A program made the translations under genes and the position numbers. Shown in pieces: positions 11,031 through 22,460 of a stretch of 64,000 bases of DNA (the first letter of the stretch is position 1; each line of letters starts with the position of its first letter). A model generated the notes under the pieces. That model was given only the letters and a program-made list of their open reading frames with translations, was not told the DNA's origin and made no database searches. The stretch covers positions 16,810,501-16,874,500 of the forward strand of contig NC_092323.1 in the NCBI RefSeq assembly GCF_036785885.1, in the 5' to 3' direction. The DNA is from Coffea arabica (lineage: Eukaryota > Streptophyta > Magnoliopsida > Gentianales > Rubiaceae).

Positions 11031-12388
11031 TCTGATTATTTTTGTTAAAACCATTAATGCCACCTTTTTATTTTAGACATAATAAATAAAATTTTCGCAC
11101 ACTACACGTTTGTCAAAGTTCAGTAAAAGGGGGGAGTATTTCAAATAGGATAATTTACCTCCATTAGTTTTCACTAAAAAGTACGTGGTTTTGTGAATGA
11201 TAAAGTTTTTATTTAGGTTTTAATTGTTAATTATAATCCACTATGGTAGATGAAAATGTTTTTATTTAGGTTTATTTTGATTACACGTCAGCCAGAATCT
11301 TTTTTCCTTTTTTTTTTCTAGCCAGAGTCTTCTTATGGGCCTTGAGCCCTTGACCATCTCCACTTGTATATCTTAGACACTTTATCAGGGACGTAACAAA
11401 TGATATGCAATCAATACATATTGGTTCAATGGTAAGGATAAATCACTTTTTCATAAAAAAAAAAAAAAAAATCTCGAAAGCGTGTCTTAATTCGTAATAA
11501 TGATCAGAACTGAAACTATTATTAAAACTTTTTTCTTATTAGGAAGAGAGAAGGATAATTGAGAATCCTACATGCAATTAGAGGATTACCACCTCTCATC
11601 CAATCAAAACTCGCCACATCGCCATTTTCATATACAATTGGGCGGTACTATCACTAATTGATCAATCACAAGATGACACCTCGTCAATTTGAAATCAATT
11701 GAAGGACTACAACCAATTGACCAATGAGGCTACGACACCTCAACAATTGAACTCAATTGGGAAGTCTCCCATTAGCCCAATAGACTAGATATGTTAATTA
11801 CCATGCACAGGCCTCATTAACAAAACACTAGAGGATGACCCAAGTATGAGCGTCTTAAAGAGTAGAAATTGGACTTGAAATTTCGTGGGAAGAAATTTTT
11901 TTTTTGTCACTCTATACGTGGTTATTTCTTCCCCAAATGCCACCTCATAGAAACAATTTGTTAAATGCATCTTCACATGTGTTATTCGTACTGCAAAATA
12001 CCAGCAGTTTTTTCACTATTAATCAAGGTACAGAAGGTGAACCAAAAATTCGAATTGTAAAAATTGATCCTTTGGTATAGAGCTAAACCCAAGTAAGTAC
12101 AAGAAATTGAAACAAATACTGATTCACTTTAAAATGAGGGCAATCTAAAATTAAAATGTTAATTGACAGAAGATTAAACCAGCAGTTTTTTTAGTATAAT
12201 AATTAAATGTGACTAAGCAATTTAATTATATGGAATATGGAACATTAAGAAACTTGAAGGAAATAAATGCAGGAAATTATAAGAGGGAAATAGACTATAG
12301 AAAGTACTAGAAGGAAACAAATACCAATATATTTCATTTGGATGGAAAATATGTTGGAGCAACAATAATACTGTCTTTATTTGGATTA
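11031..12388. other. AT-rich intergenic region
   Basis: No gene recognised. It contains a short fragment at about 11150 that resembles one end of the 5593-5866 MITE (ggataatttacctcc), a poly-A run at 11456-11471, and a repeated phrase (accagcagttttttc near 12000 and accagcagttttttta near 12179). Confidence 0.4.
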
Positions 12389-14217
12389 CTAGGGGGGAGT
12401 GCCCGCGCATCGCACGGGTGTTTGGTGTCTGTGGTTAAAGAAGTGTTTTCGTTGAACTAAAAATAGTACACTGTGCGACATAATTAGAGACAGGTACAAT
12501 TACGAGACAAACAATATAAGAGCCACCCAATATTAGAATCAGCAAGTTCTCAAAGACAAATAAGTAGATGCAACAAATTCCCAAAAATGTACGGACAAAT
12601 AGGTTTCCCATGATCCAGATAGATAATAGAGTAGTTCAACAGGACATTATGTATGTCCACTTATTTAGTGATAGTAATAGTAGTAAAATCTTTTAGATGC
12701 TGTAATAGGCAGCATTCAGATACGTTGCTTCTTGGTGGTTTCTTCATTTTGTTTTGCAGGGGTTGTACCACTGGTTCCTTCATTAGACTTTGTAGACGAT
12801 GAGGGTGCCAAAGTGGTTGAGCTGTCTCTTTTCTTTGTCTCCACTGCTTGTATTGCAATATCCATTTGTGTTCCTTTAGAGTTGAGGTCTGGGTTGTTGG
12901 CTACTTCAGTTGCGCTTATTGCACTTCCGGTATTCTAGGATGCAGATGTTGTTCCTAAGTGACAAATATTAGAAAACCACACAAATGACTTGATACCCAG
13001 AAAGCTAACTTTATTCCAGAAACCCCACCGAGAGCTTTTTCTTGCTGTTATCCCGAACCTATAACATTATAAGCAAACCAGTCAAATTACAGAGGCCTTC
13101 TAAATTTGTGAAAAATTTTGTATGTTGCAGCTAAATTACAAGGGCCAAGTGTCAAATTTTAGAAATTAAGCACACACGGCCCAAACCACCCACATGAACG
13201 ACAAAATTGCAGGAAAAATCTTACCTCAAGCTGAACCACCAGGAGTAGCTGCGGCTAAAGAACATTCTGAGATGCTCGGTAGAAAGGCATAAAAAATAGC
13301 CCCAAATCCCAGAATATTAAAATGGTGAAACCGAAGAAGACGAAAGAGGAGGCATTGAAATAAGCATAACCAATGCGCAGCCGTTTGGGCATTAACATAC
13401 AAACGCTTGGCTATTTAATTGAGGCTATAATGTCAAAGAAATGGGGTCTTTCGGACATGAGCTCGGATGAGAGGGGAAAGGAAGAGGCATGGAAAATCCC
13501 AATCCCCGAAGCTGAAAGGGGGGGAAACAGATCCAATCCCAAAGGCCAAACATGGAGTCATTAATAAACCCATGTTTATGGCCGTTAAATTCAGGCATAA
13601 ATGATAGCAAAATAGTGGAGTCCACACCTGAGAGAGGATGAAAAGACAAGTTGGGAATCAGGACGGTAAAGCTAACAATATCATGAGACAACATCCAAAG
13701 AATACAAAAACTAATACCCAGATGCAAACATGAAGCTATCCGGAAAGCTCATGAAACATTAGGCAACAGTGGCCAAGAACAGTGGGGAACAAGGTTGTTC
13801 AAGTTACAGACACAAACAGTTGTCTGTGAGAGCGGCCAAGACTCATTTTAGGCAATTTCAGCTAAAGCGCGAGTCCCAAACTGCTGTCTGCGGCTCAAGA
13901 GCTGAACGTGTGCTGTATAAAGGCCATTTCAATAATTACACAAACCCACATGCTTATATGAGTTGTACCAAAAGCAACAAATGGTTCTAGATTAATTGCA
14001 CATACCATAAATACCCAAACACGCAACCACATTTAAAGTTTTAAATGTCTATAAAGGAGGCCATTTCGGTTAATATACCTAATCACAGGCTTTCCTGACT
14101 TGTACCTTCAACTTGCAAAACACTTCATAATATAACGAATTCCCAAAAAGTCCCTACCTATGCGGTTGAAATTCAACCTCCTCTTTGACCAAAACTCAAT
14201 CTTATATAGTATAAGGA
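12389..14217 (-). mobile_element. Non-autonomous Helitron A (minus strand)
   Basis: On the minus strand the element ends in CTAG (plus 12389-12392) followed by T, with a GC-rich hairpin (plus 12402-12418, cccgcgcatcgcacggg) about 10 bp before the end. This is the 3' structure of plant Helitrons, which insert between A and T. Its 5' end is placed near 14217 because the minus-strand sequence there (tccttatactatataag) matches the start of Helitron B (tcttatcctatataag). The first 300 bp are homologous to the first 300 bp of B and contain two diverged copies of a unit of about 140 bp. No helicase/Rep frame is present. The 3' end is well supported; the 5' end is approximate. Confidence 0.65.
12709..12940 (-). 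pseudogene. Lys/Thr-rich reading-frame fragment within Helitron A
   Basis: The minus strand is open for about 72 codons between a TAG (or acceptor-like ccTAG) near 12935 and a TGA near 12711. It encodes a polar segment including NNPDLNSKGTQMDIAIQAVE and ending in ETTKKQRI. Plant Helitrons often carry RPA70-like genes with basic low-complexity tails, so this could be such a tail. No OB-fold motif is visible, and the RPA link is inference only. It could also be part of a captured host gene. Confidence 0.3.
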
Positions 14218-14837
14218 ATTTTTCAGACTTGTTGACTTCAAATCTTTATGTATCCGTGTTATGTTTAATTTGATGCATCTTGTGCCATTAGTACAGATTA
14301 ATTGAATATAATGATCTTTTCTATCAAAAGAAGAAGAAGAATAAGGGAACAAATACCAATCAGGAGTAGTATTAAAAATTTGCTGTACAAAATGTAAAAA
14401 AAAAATATATATGTGGTCAACAAATCCAATTTCCATAAAGTTGGTAGGTCATAAATATCCAGCAATTAATCAAAACCCCTTCAAGAGGGCATCAATTAGA
14501 TGAATGTGTACATTCATTACCACTCTATAGCATTATTTTCTTATTATACAATTACGTTTTTACATGGCTGTTCTTCTTCTCACACGTAATACAAATATGC
14601 AACAAGATTTGCAGTAAAAATATGCGCCAAGAAAGCAATAGGATATATACTTGAGTATGTACAAATGCATTAGTGGAACTAAATCATGAAAATAAGGATT
14701 AAAAAAAAACCGTTGGCTATTATTCTTTTTTTTTTTAACTAGCTAATCCGGGGGAATACCACACCCAAATTTTATTAAAATAATACTGAAGATGACATAA
14801 ATCTTACCTCTAAAAATACATACGAAATTACAAGTAT
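14218..14837. other. Spacer between the two Helitrons
   Basis: About 620 bp of AT-rich sequence between the two inferred Helitron 5' ends. It has homopolymer runs near 14398 and 14725 but no recognisable gene. It may be pre-existing genomic sequence into which the two elements inserted. Confidence 0.4.
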
Positions 14838-16502
14838 TCTTATCCTATATAAGAATGAGTTTGGGTCGAAGAATGGCTTTGAATTTCAACCGCAAGAGTA
14901 GGGGTATTTTGGGATTGTGAGGTTGTTTTGAGTGTAGTTATAGTATTGGGTACTACTTTAGATAGCATGTGTATTATTGTGTTTATTGAAATGTCCTTGT
15001 ATTCTAAAAGATGCAGTGATGATTTGTTCCAAGATTTGGGTAGTTTGGGAATGTGAGATTATTTGGTCATCTTTTCTAGAATGGGTACAACTCATAATAG
15101 ATTCTTTATTGATGTAATTACTTAAATGTCCTTGCAGAGACATTCATTTTGGTTTGTATCAATTATTACTGTTACTTTGCTACTATAACTTGAAGAACTT
15201 CAAACATCATTTTCATCTCAATTAAAGCAAGGGCATGTGGTTTATTAAGGAATTTATGATTGAGCATTAGTTTCAACTTCAATTCTTCAAATGTCTGTCC
15301 CTTCACATTCTTCAGTTATGTTCCTTTCGTCTTCTGGTAAATACTTATTTGTATTGTCATTGTACTTTGGATTTCAATATGGTTCTCTGGTAAAGCTATT
15401 TTTGGTGGTTCAACTTGAGGTGAGGTTTCATTCTTTTTTTTAATGGTATGATTTGCATTGTAAAATCGTAATTTCTATTGTTAGCTAAATGCTTTCATTC
15501 CAAAATTGGATACTTTGTTAGCGCAATTTAATGTTGATATTATTGTTTCCTCACAAAGTTGGTTGTTCTATACAATTAAAATGGTGTGGTTTTGTTGGAA
15601 TAGGTTTGGATATACAAAACTTTCTATTTTGGTCTACTTACATGGTGGAGGCTTTTTGATCAAATCTGTCTTCTCTCCTACATATCATGTGTACCTTAAT
15701 GTAGTAGTTGTACAAGCTAGTGTTGTAGCAGTTTCAATTAACTATCGGCTCGTCCCTGAGCATTCTTTGCCTATTGCTTATGAAGATTCTTAGATTGCAG
15801 TTAAATGGGTTGCCCCTCATTCAAATGGCGAGGGTCCTGAGGTATGGCTTAGGGATTATGCTGGCTTTGATAGGGTGTTTTTTGGTGGGGATAGTGCTGG
15901 TGGCAATTTAGCACATAACATGGCATCAAGGGTTTGGCGGGAGATACTAGATGACTTCAATCTTGATGTGATTTTTCTCAATTGTCCTTATTTTTGGGGG
16001 AAAGATCTAATCAGTATTGAGTTAATGAAATTACAGGCGAAGGCCTATGTTAAGGGCATTTGGCATTATGTTCACCCAAAATTTACGGGGGTTGATGATC
16101 CATTGTTGAATCCTCTGATGGAACCAAACCTTTCAAGTTAGGCTTTGTCGTTGCTAAAAAAGTTGGCTATTTTCATCAACAAGAATGTTGTGTAGATGCA
16201 TCTTTAAGTGGATAATCACTTTGTTTATTGACATTCTCTGAATCGTTTCGGTATCTGTTTAAAGCTCATTTAGTCTTGTTAATGAAAAGCTCATATACAA
16301 GTGTTTGTTTCAAAATATATGAACCAAGCAAGATAGCATGCATAATTTCCTTCACCATTTCCCAGTATACATTAGATATTTTGTTACTTCATAATGTTAC
16401 TTAATGTGCGTGAGTTTTTTGATATTCGCTTGAACTACCGTAAAATCTTCTTTAACCATAGGCACCAAACACCCGCGCGATGCACGGGCATTCCCTTACT
16501 AG
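14838..16502 (+). mobile_element. Non-autonomous Helitron B (plus strand) carrying a gene fragment
   Basis: Begins with tcttatcctatataag near 14838 and ends with CTAG at 16499-16502 followed by T. A hairpin cccgcgcgatgcacggg (16472-16488) lies about 10 bp before the CTAG, as expected for a Helitron 3' end. The last 70 bp are an inverted match to the minus-strand end of Helitron A. The first 300 bp are homologous to the start of A and contain two diverged copies of a unit of about 140 bp (the phrase aaatgtccttg recurs near 14990 and 15126). The interior carries a carboxylesterase fragment, consistent with Helitron gene capture. Confidence 0.65.
15602..16141 (+). pseudogene. Carboxylesterase (CXE / GID1-like alpha-beta hydrolase) fragment captured in Helitron B
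   Basis: The frame encodes the oxyanion-hole motif HGGGF (15641-15655), then INYRLVPEHSLP, a TAG stop at 15791-15793 where the family normally has Trp after the Asp-Ser pair, then in the same frame VKWVAPHSNGEGPEVWL and the nucleophile motif GDSAGGN (about 15887-15907). It continues with PYFWG and DPLLNPL, ending at TAG 16139-16141. These are hallmarks of the plant carboxylesterase class that includes gibberellin receptor relatives. The N-terminal part and the catalytic Asp and His near the C-terminus are missing, so the copy cannot be a working esterase. It lies wholly inside the Helitron boundaries, implying capture. Confidence 0.85.
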
Positions 16503-17588
16503 TATATGAAAAGAAGTTCAACTCTTGCTTATAAAAGTAATACTATCATCTATGAAACAAAAGAAGTCATTGGCTAATATTCAATCAGGTCAACAAACGG
16601 TATTTTTGGACTGTTGGCCACCACCAATGACTTCTTGCTTCTCATCACTTTATCACTGGATATGACTTTTCTAAATCTATATAGGTGTAAAGTGCATCCA
16701 TCTATCTAATAGTGTTTCAGTTTCTATCAATTCATTAATTAGCCCATTTAGATCTCCCCCTATATGTAGTTTCTCCAAATCCATATGGGTGCATAATTCA
16801 CGCATTTGGTTCAATAGTAATTCAATTTTTGTCAGTTCTTTAATTGGTCCATTTAAGCCTCTTACTATAATAGACTAGAGTAGGAATAAGAATAGATATT
16901 GCCAATTAACCAAAATAATAATAATAATAATTCAATCGGGCCGTGGACCACTAAATCCTTTTAGGCCTTCTTGCGAAACTTCTTTTGGTTGATAATAACA
17001 ATTGTACTTCATAAAATTTTCACCAATTGTACTCACCATTATCTTGTGATAATTCTACTATTTGACTACTTGTTCACCCAAAAAAAAAAAACGTCCTGAG
17101 TATATAAAATTACAATCAATCTTAATTATATGCTATGTAGTTTTTTTTTCTTTTTTTTTTTTTGACGAAAATCGCCAATCTAGTGAGTGGGTTTTGGTAC
17201 TTATTCAAACAAAACAAAATAACAAAGGAGTACAAAGAAAGGAAAGGGACATAACAGTAGGGATGTGCAGAAGAATCCAATTAGAGTCCGCACTATCCGA
17301 TCCAATTTTGCAGATATCCGATCCGTCAGATTTTATGCAGATATCCAAAGAAAGGAAAGGGACATAACAAAGGGCTTGGCATATCTGCGGATGACCATGG
17401 ATATCTGGACATGAGGTCATTTTGGTAATTTTGTTACCGACATTATTAATAAGTAATAACCCCAATCACACATCTGGGTTCAAACCGTCATCTCCATCAA
17501 GCCGTTTCTGCATCTGGGCTCCAATTTCATGGAGAAAGGGAAATTCTCTCAAATCCTTTTTTGAATCTTGAGTATTCATTGATTTGCC
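16503..17588. other. AT-rich intergenic region
   Basis: No gene found. Contains short duplications (catatgggtgcataattcacgc resembles tatataggtgtaaagtgcatcc) and poly-A/T runs near 17080 and 17145-17163. At 17258-17350 there is a stretch rich in gatatccgatcc words that may be one end of an old element interrupted by the MITE at 17598; weakly inverted sequence recurs at 18870-19015. Confidence 0.35.
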
Positions 17589-17597
17589 ATATTCTTT

Positions 17598-18596
17598 GGG
17601 ATAATTACAGAAACCTCCCTTAAGGTTTCTAATAGTTGCACTCACCTCTTCTAAGGTTTTGAAAATAGCACTAACCTCCCTTAAATTTAACATTTTAATA
17701 GCAAATTTAGTCCATGTCAAAGAAAATGTCATTAAAAAAATCTTTTGAAAAGTGATATAATAATTTTGTTTCATTTGTTCCCTTTTTGTTTCTTGTGACA
17801 TTGTGTTAGTAAAAGAATGAAAAACATTAAAAGGTGGAATCAATTAGTGAAATTGAAGAGAATATAAGGGTAAAGAAAATAAGTACATTAGCAACAACTA
17901 GAAGAAATAACGAACATATGTTCAGAAATCTGAGGTTGTAAAACGTATAAAGTGTACAGCCAACTCCAAAAACTCTCCTTTACTAAAGAAACTTTTTGTA
18001 TTAAGTTGAGATGATAAAGAATTGCTTACCTATTGTCTTTTGATTGCCGCAAATTTTTAACAAAAAATCCTTAAATTTTGCCTTGATTTCTGCTTTCTTT
18101 CTCCTTCTGTTTCATGAATATTTAAGATAAAGTGAGCTCAACTAAAACCACTAGAACTTATTCTCTTATGGAGTCTTGTTTGGAGGTTTCTTTCCCCTAC
18201 ATTTTTCTTGCTTCTACTTCACTTCTATGCAGATAATATACAACTTGAATTGTCTTTTCAAGTGTTGTCAATTACAAAATAACGTCATATTGGAGTATCA
18301 ATTGGCGTCGTTTTGTGGCAGCATTTTGTAAGTGCACTTAAAGTGTTTAATCAGGTAAGAAATAACCATTAATATTGTTTAATTAGTTATCCTGAACTAG
18401 TTTATAACCCTTTTTATTTGCTCCAAATTTGTTTTCTAACAATCTTAAACTCTAAGGGCATATTAGTAAATTCACGCTATCTTACATTAATTATGTGCCC
18501 CAAATTCATGATAAGGGAGGTTAGTACTATTTTCAAAATCTCAGGAAGGTAAGTGCAACTATTAAAAACCTAAGGGGAGGTTTCTACAATTATCCC
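17598..18596. mobile_element. Mutator-type MITE, same family as 4674-5313
   Basis: Ends gggataattacagaaacctc and the reverse complement gggataattgtagaaacctc are inverted repeats that extend about 95 bp with good identity. The 9-mer atattcttt is duplicated exactly on both sides (17589-17597 and 18597-18605). The 999-bp interior carries no transposase frame. The perfect duplication and well-matched ends suggest a younger insertion than the 5.6-kb element. Confidence 0.85.
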
Positions 18597-18605
18597 ATAT
18601 TCTTT

Positions 18606-19594
18606 AGCATTCTTGGTCAAAGTCTAGAAACTCTATAGGAGCAAATCTATAGTATTCATTATTTAGCATTCTTGATCCCCATGACCTCTGGAATTATTGG
18701 CTGCAACACTGATGAAGATTTGACGGGATGGTTGCTATGAAGATGGTGACTTCTCTATGATATGGGAACTTGGTGACAAACGATGCATGATAGTAGTATC
18801 AATAATGTACTTGCAGAACTGTCTACAAATGGTGGCGACGAGTTTTATTTGTGATTAGGTGGATCAGATATCAGGTATGTCCGATCTACAAGAGCCGGAT
18901 ATCTGGATTATGGATATCATTCCTTTACTGAGCGAATACAAATCAAAAGATTAGTGATTTGAAATATGTGTGGATCAGATCAGCGAACTCTCGAATTGAC
19001 TCGTAAACACTTCTAATATATAGCTCTTACCTTTTAATAGATAATCAAAAGTCATGTATACTAAGTCATATGAAAAAATCCATAATCCATTGATTATGGA
19101 AAATTTTTTAAAAATTGTAGTTAAAAGTCAAAACAATTTTGCGAGAAAGGGCAACAAAATTGCCCTATCATCTTACCATAATCCATAGATTTTGCCAAGG
19201 ATCAATACACGGTTCTTGTGTGCATAATAAACCAACACGAGTCAATAAAATAATATGTTGCATATGGAAGAAAAGTGACTTACTGACATTTGATTGGGCA
19301 GATGATGCACTTCATCCAAGTCAAGGCAGCTTCCACCTTAACCACCGAAAACTATTGGACAAGTTGATTGTTTTTATTAACTCCACTTCATCCAAGTCCT
19401 ACTTCCTGTAGTTTTTTCACATCCCATCTAACATTTCACCCTGAAATTGACCCACTGAAAATGTGTCAAAAATCCACAGCCCAAGTCGAAGAAAAAAGGA
19501 AAAAGGTAAGAAGAAGGCTATCACACAGTTTTCTTCAATACTAACATTCCATGCCAAGAATTAGCTTCTAAAGTCTACTTTTCAGATCATTCTT
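18606..19594. other. Intergenic region upstream of the aminotransferase gene
   Basis: No confident gene. 18870-19015 contains ggatatc-type words that partly mirror 17258-17350. A short plus-strand open stretch at 19139-19411 shows no family motif and is likely chance. Confidence 0.35.
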
Positions 19595-19603
19595 CTATAT
19601 ATA
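19595..19603 (+). promoter_or_regulatory. TATA box of the aminotransferase-like gene
   Basis: The sequence ctatatata lies about 65-70 bp upstream of the ATG at 19665, leaving room for a short 5' UTR. Position and sequence fit a plant TATA box; no other promoter motif was assigned. Confidence 0.55.
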
Positions 19604-19664
19604 CACAATCCATCTAAATAATCAACATATAAAATTGTTCATATTCTTCAACCTGATTCTACAC

Positions 19665-22460
19665 ATGGAATTGGAGCATCCCAAAATGCAAGAAAGTACC
19701 CTTACGGGGCAAAAAGTGAAGAAACAAAGTGCTGGATTAGAGTCATCTGATGCTCTTTCCAGTAAGTACCACGTTGGATCATTTCATGAACTGCAAAAAG
19801 GTATACCGAGAAATGAATCCACAGAGGAGAAGCTTCAATGGATACAATCACAAATCATTGGTGGAAATGTAGAATTTGGCACCCCATTTGGAAGACGAAG
19901 GCTTACTTATGCTGATCACACTGCCACAGGCCGGTGTCTTCGATACATTGAGGACTATATCATCAATCATGTTCTTCCTGTCTATGGTATGTTGCTCCTG
20001 CGTTCTTGAATCATTTGAGCATCAAATATTCTCCACTGTATCTACTTGTCGATATAATTAAAACAATATCTGCTTTTTCAGGTAACTGTCATTCAAGTGA
20101 TAGTTATGTGGGTTGCAGGATGACAAAAATGGCACATGAAGTTGCTAAATATGTCAAGAAATGCTTAGGGGGTGGAGAAGAAGATGCAATAATATTCTGT
20201 GGCTCTGGCTCGACAGCAGCTATCAAAAGACTCCAAGAAGTAATTGGAGTAGCTATACCTTCGATCATAAGAGAAAAGGTCTCAAACTGTCTCGGAAATG
20301 AAGAAAAATGGGTGGTTTTTGTTGGTCCTTATGAACACCACTCCAATATCCTCTCTTGGAGACAGAGCTTAGCAGAGGTCGTTGAGATTGGATTTGATGA
20401 CAATGGCCTGATTGACATGGAAGCTCTGAGACAGCAACTCGAATCATATAAGTCAAGAAACTGTCCCATGCTTGGTTCTTTCTCGGCTTGCAGCAATGTC
20501 AGTGGAATTTATTCAGATACTAAGGCCATAGCCCGACTACTCCATCAATACGGAGCATTTGCTTGCTTTGATTTTGCAGCAAGGTATCTAAAATTCCGAG
20601 CTTTGAAACATAGAACTTTTAGTTTTGTAGCACAGCTTCTTAGATGTACTTTAATCTATATTGATTCATTGCGATTTTTGCATGTACAGTGGTCCCTATG
20701 TGAAAATTGACATGAGGCCAGGGGAAAGCGATGGCTATGATGCTGTTTTTCTTAGTCCACATAAATTTTTGGGAGGTCCGGGTTCTCCAGGAATCCTCCT
20801 GATGAGCAAGGCTCTTTATCACCTGAGATCTTCAGCCCCATCAACTTCTGGGGGTGGAACAGTTCATTTTGTCAATGGCTTCAGTGAGCAGGCAAGTGTC
20901 CCTTAAATTTTGTCTCAACTTTGTATTTGATTTTACCTGTGGTTTCAGTGAGCTAAAAAAGTCAAAATTGTACACTGGATTTTAGCTCCAACTCTTCTGT
21001 ACTTTTGGATCTTCGCGAGCAAAACTAGTCTTTGGTTTCATGATCGCTTCTTATTAGATGGACTAAAAGGATATAGGCAGATTAACTCCTATGAACTTGA
21101 ACAATTTAACCAATGAAAAATTATAGAGGCTATAAATAGAGAGATACTAATGCTTGCTGCAGTCATTGTCATTGTGTATATAAACTGTTAGAAGACTTCA
21201 ATTTTGTTGTATTTCACTGGCTACAGATATTAATCCAATAAAATCTCTGAAGTTAGAGGCACTTAGAGGTAAGAATGGACATTGCTTGAAGCCAAATTTT
21301 GACAATTTTCTTGCAACCAAAATGTTCTGCAGCTAGAAAACTGAGTGATGGAAATCTTTAAACAGTTGAAATTCAGATCAGTTCAAGAAGTATTTGCTAA
21401 ATCATGAGAGTGTTTCTACTGCCTCAGGATACATTGTATGTGAAGAATGTAGAGGAAAGAGAGGAAGCAGGAACTCCGCCTATCATCCAGAAGATCAGAG
21501 CAACACTAGCTTTTTGGGTAAAAGAATACATTGGTCACAATGTGATTGAAACAATGGAGCATAACTACATTCAACAAGCACTTGAAAGGCTTCTTCCAAA
21601 TCCGAACATAAAGATTCTTGGAAATGTAACAGAGAAGCGGCAAGCGGTCTTATCCTTTCTGATTTACTCTACTACATATTCTCCCTCTGCAGAAGGCAAC
21701 GCTGAGGATAACTTAGACAGGAACGAAACATCAGGTCTCTACCTATGGCGAGAAACAGGTAACAAGAAGGGCGAACCTCTTCATGGCCCTTACATTTCCA
21801 AGCTCCTCAGTGATCTCTTCGGTATCCAGGCTAGGGGAGGATGTGCTTGTGCGGGGCCCTATGGTCACATGTTGCTCGAAATTGACAGGGCTCAATCACT
21901 TGCCCTGCGATCTGCCGCTGAAAGGGTAAGTGATTATATACCTATTAACTAATTAGCTTCTGCCATGGAAACTGCAAAGCTGTTTCATCATTTCATGCTG
22001 CCTTGCTAAGATTTTCATTTCTGGATAGGGATACATTGGTGTGAAGCCAGGATGGACGAGAGTTAGCTTTTCATATTACATGTCTAAGGCAGAATTTGAG
22101 TTCATTTTAGCTGCAATTGAGTTTTTAGCTATTTATGGACAAAGGTTCCTCCCATTATACCACCTCAACTGGGAAACTGGTGATTGGAGCTTCATGAAAA
22201 AAGCATTAAAGGAGGCTGGAGAAGGATATAACTGTGACTTCAATGGTACATCATTAGCCAATTTGATCAAGGACTTCAACCTTGGGTGCAATGACTCAAA
22301 AGAAAACAAAGATAAGGAAACTACAGAAGCAGGACTAGAGTGCAAGTATGCTAAGTATCTGGAGACTGCAAGGCACATAGCAGTTATGCTTCCAAAGTTT
22401 CCAACTCAACGTCGAATACCAGAAGATATAGATCCCAGCCTACTATCTTTCAGAGTTTAG
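19665..22460 (+). CDS. Class V aminotransferase / NifS- and MoCo-sulfurase-like PLP protein
   Basis: Predicted pyridoxal-phosphate enzyme of the class V aminotransferase fold; substrate unknown. Five exons: 19665-19986, 20082-20583, 20690-20891, 21428-21925, 22029-22460, giving 1956 bp and 651 aa. ATG 19665 is the first in frame. Visible motifs: FGTPFGRRRLTYADHTATG near the N-terminus, PVYGNCHSSDSYVG across the exon 1/2 junction, CFDFAASGPY across exons 2/3, SPHKFLGGPGSPG with the probable PLP lysine at residue 300, and ARGGCACAGPYG with Cys481 and Cys483. The C-terminal extension ends LPKFPTQRRIPEDIDPS. Intron 3 starts with GC (cag|gcaagt) and ends with AG. The length and two-part layout fit the plant family annotated as catalytic PLP-transferase-like, distinct from plastid NFS2. 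The gene is intact. Confidence 0.85.

Noticed and set aside
11401..11475. Possible third SINE ending in a poly-A run
   Set aside because: An A-box-like ggttcaatggtaagg is present, but there is no B box, no flanking duplication and too little length.
12389..16502. Interpretation as one long-TIR DNA transposon
   Set aside because: No target duplication flanks the 4.1-kb unit, while CTAG-T ends with hairpins and a second pair of homologous inner ends fit two Helitrons better. Kept as the alternative.
17258..19015. Large inverted element around the 17.6-kb MITE
   Set aside because: The gatatcc-rich flanks are only loosely inverted and lack a clear boundary or target duplication, so no element was called.
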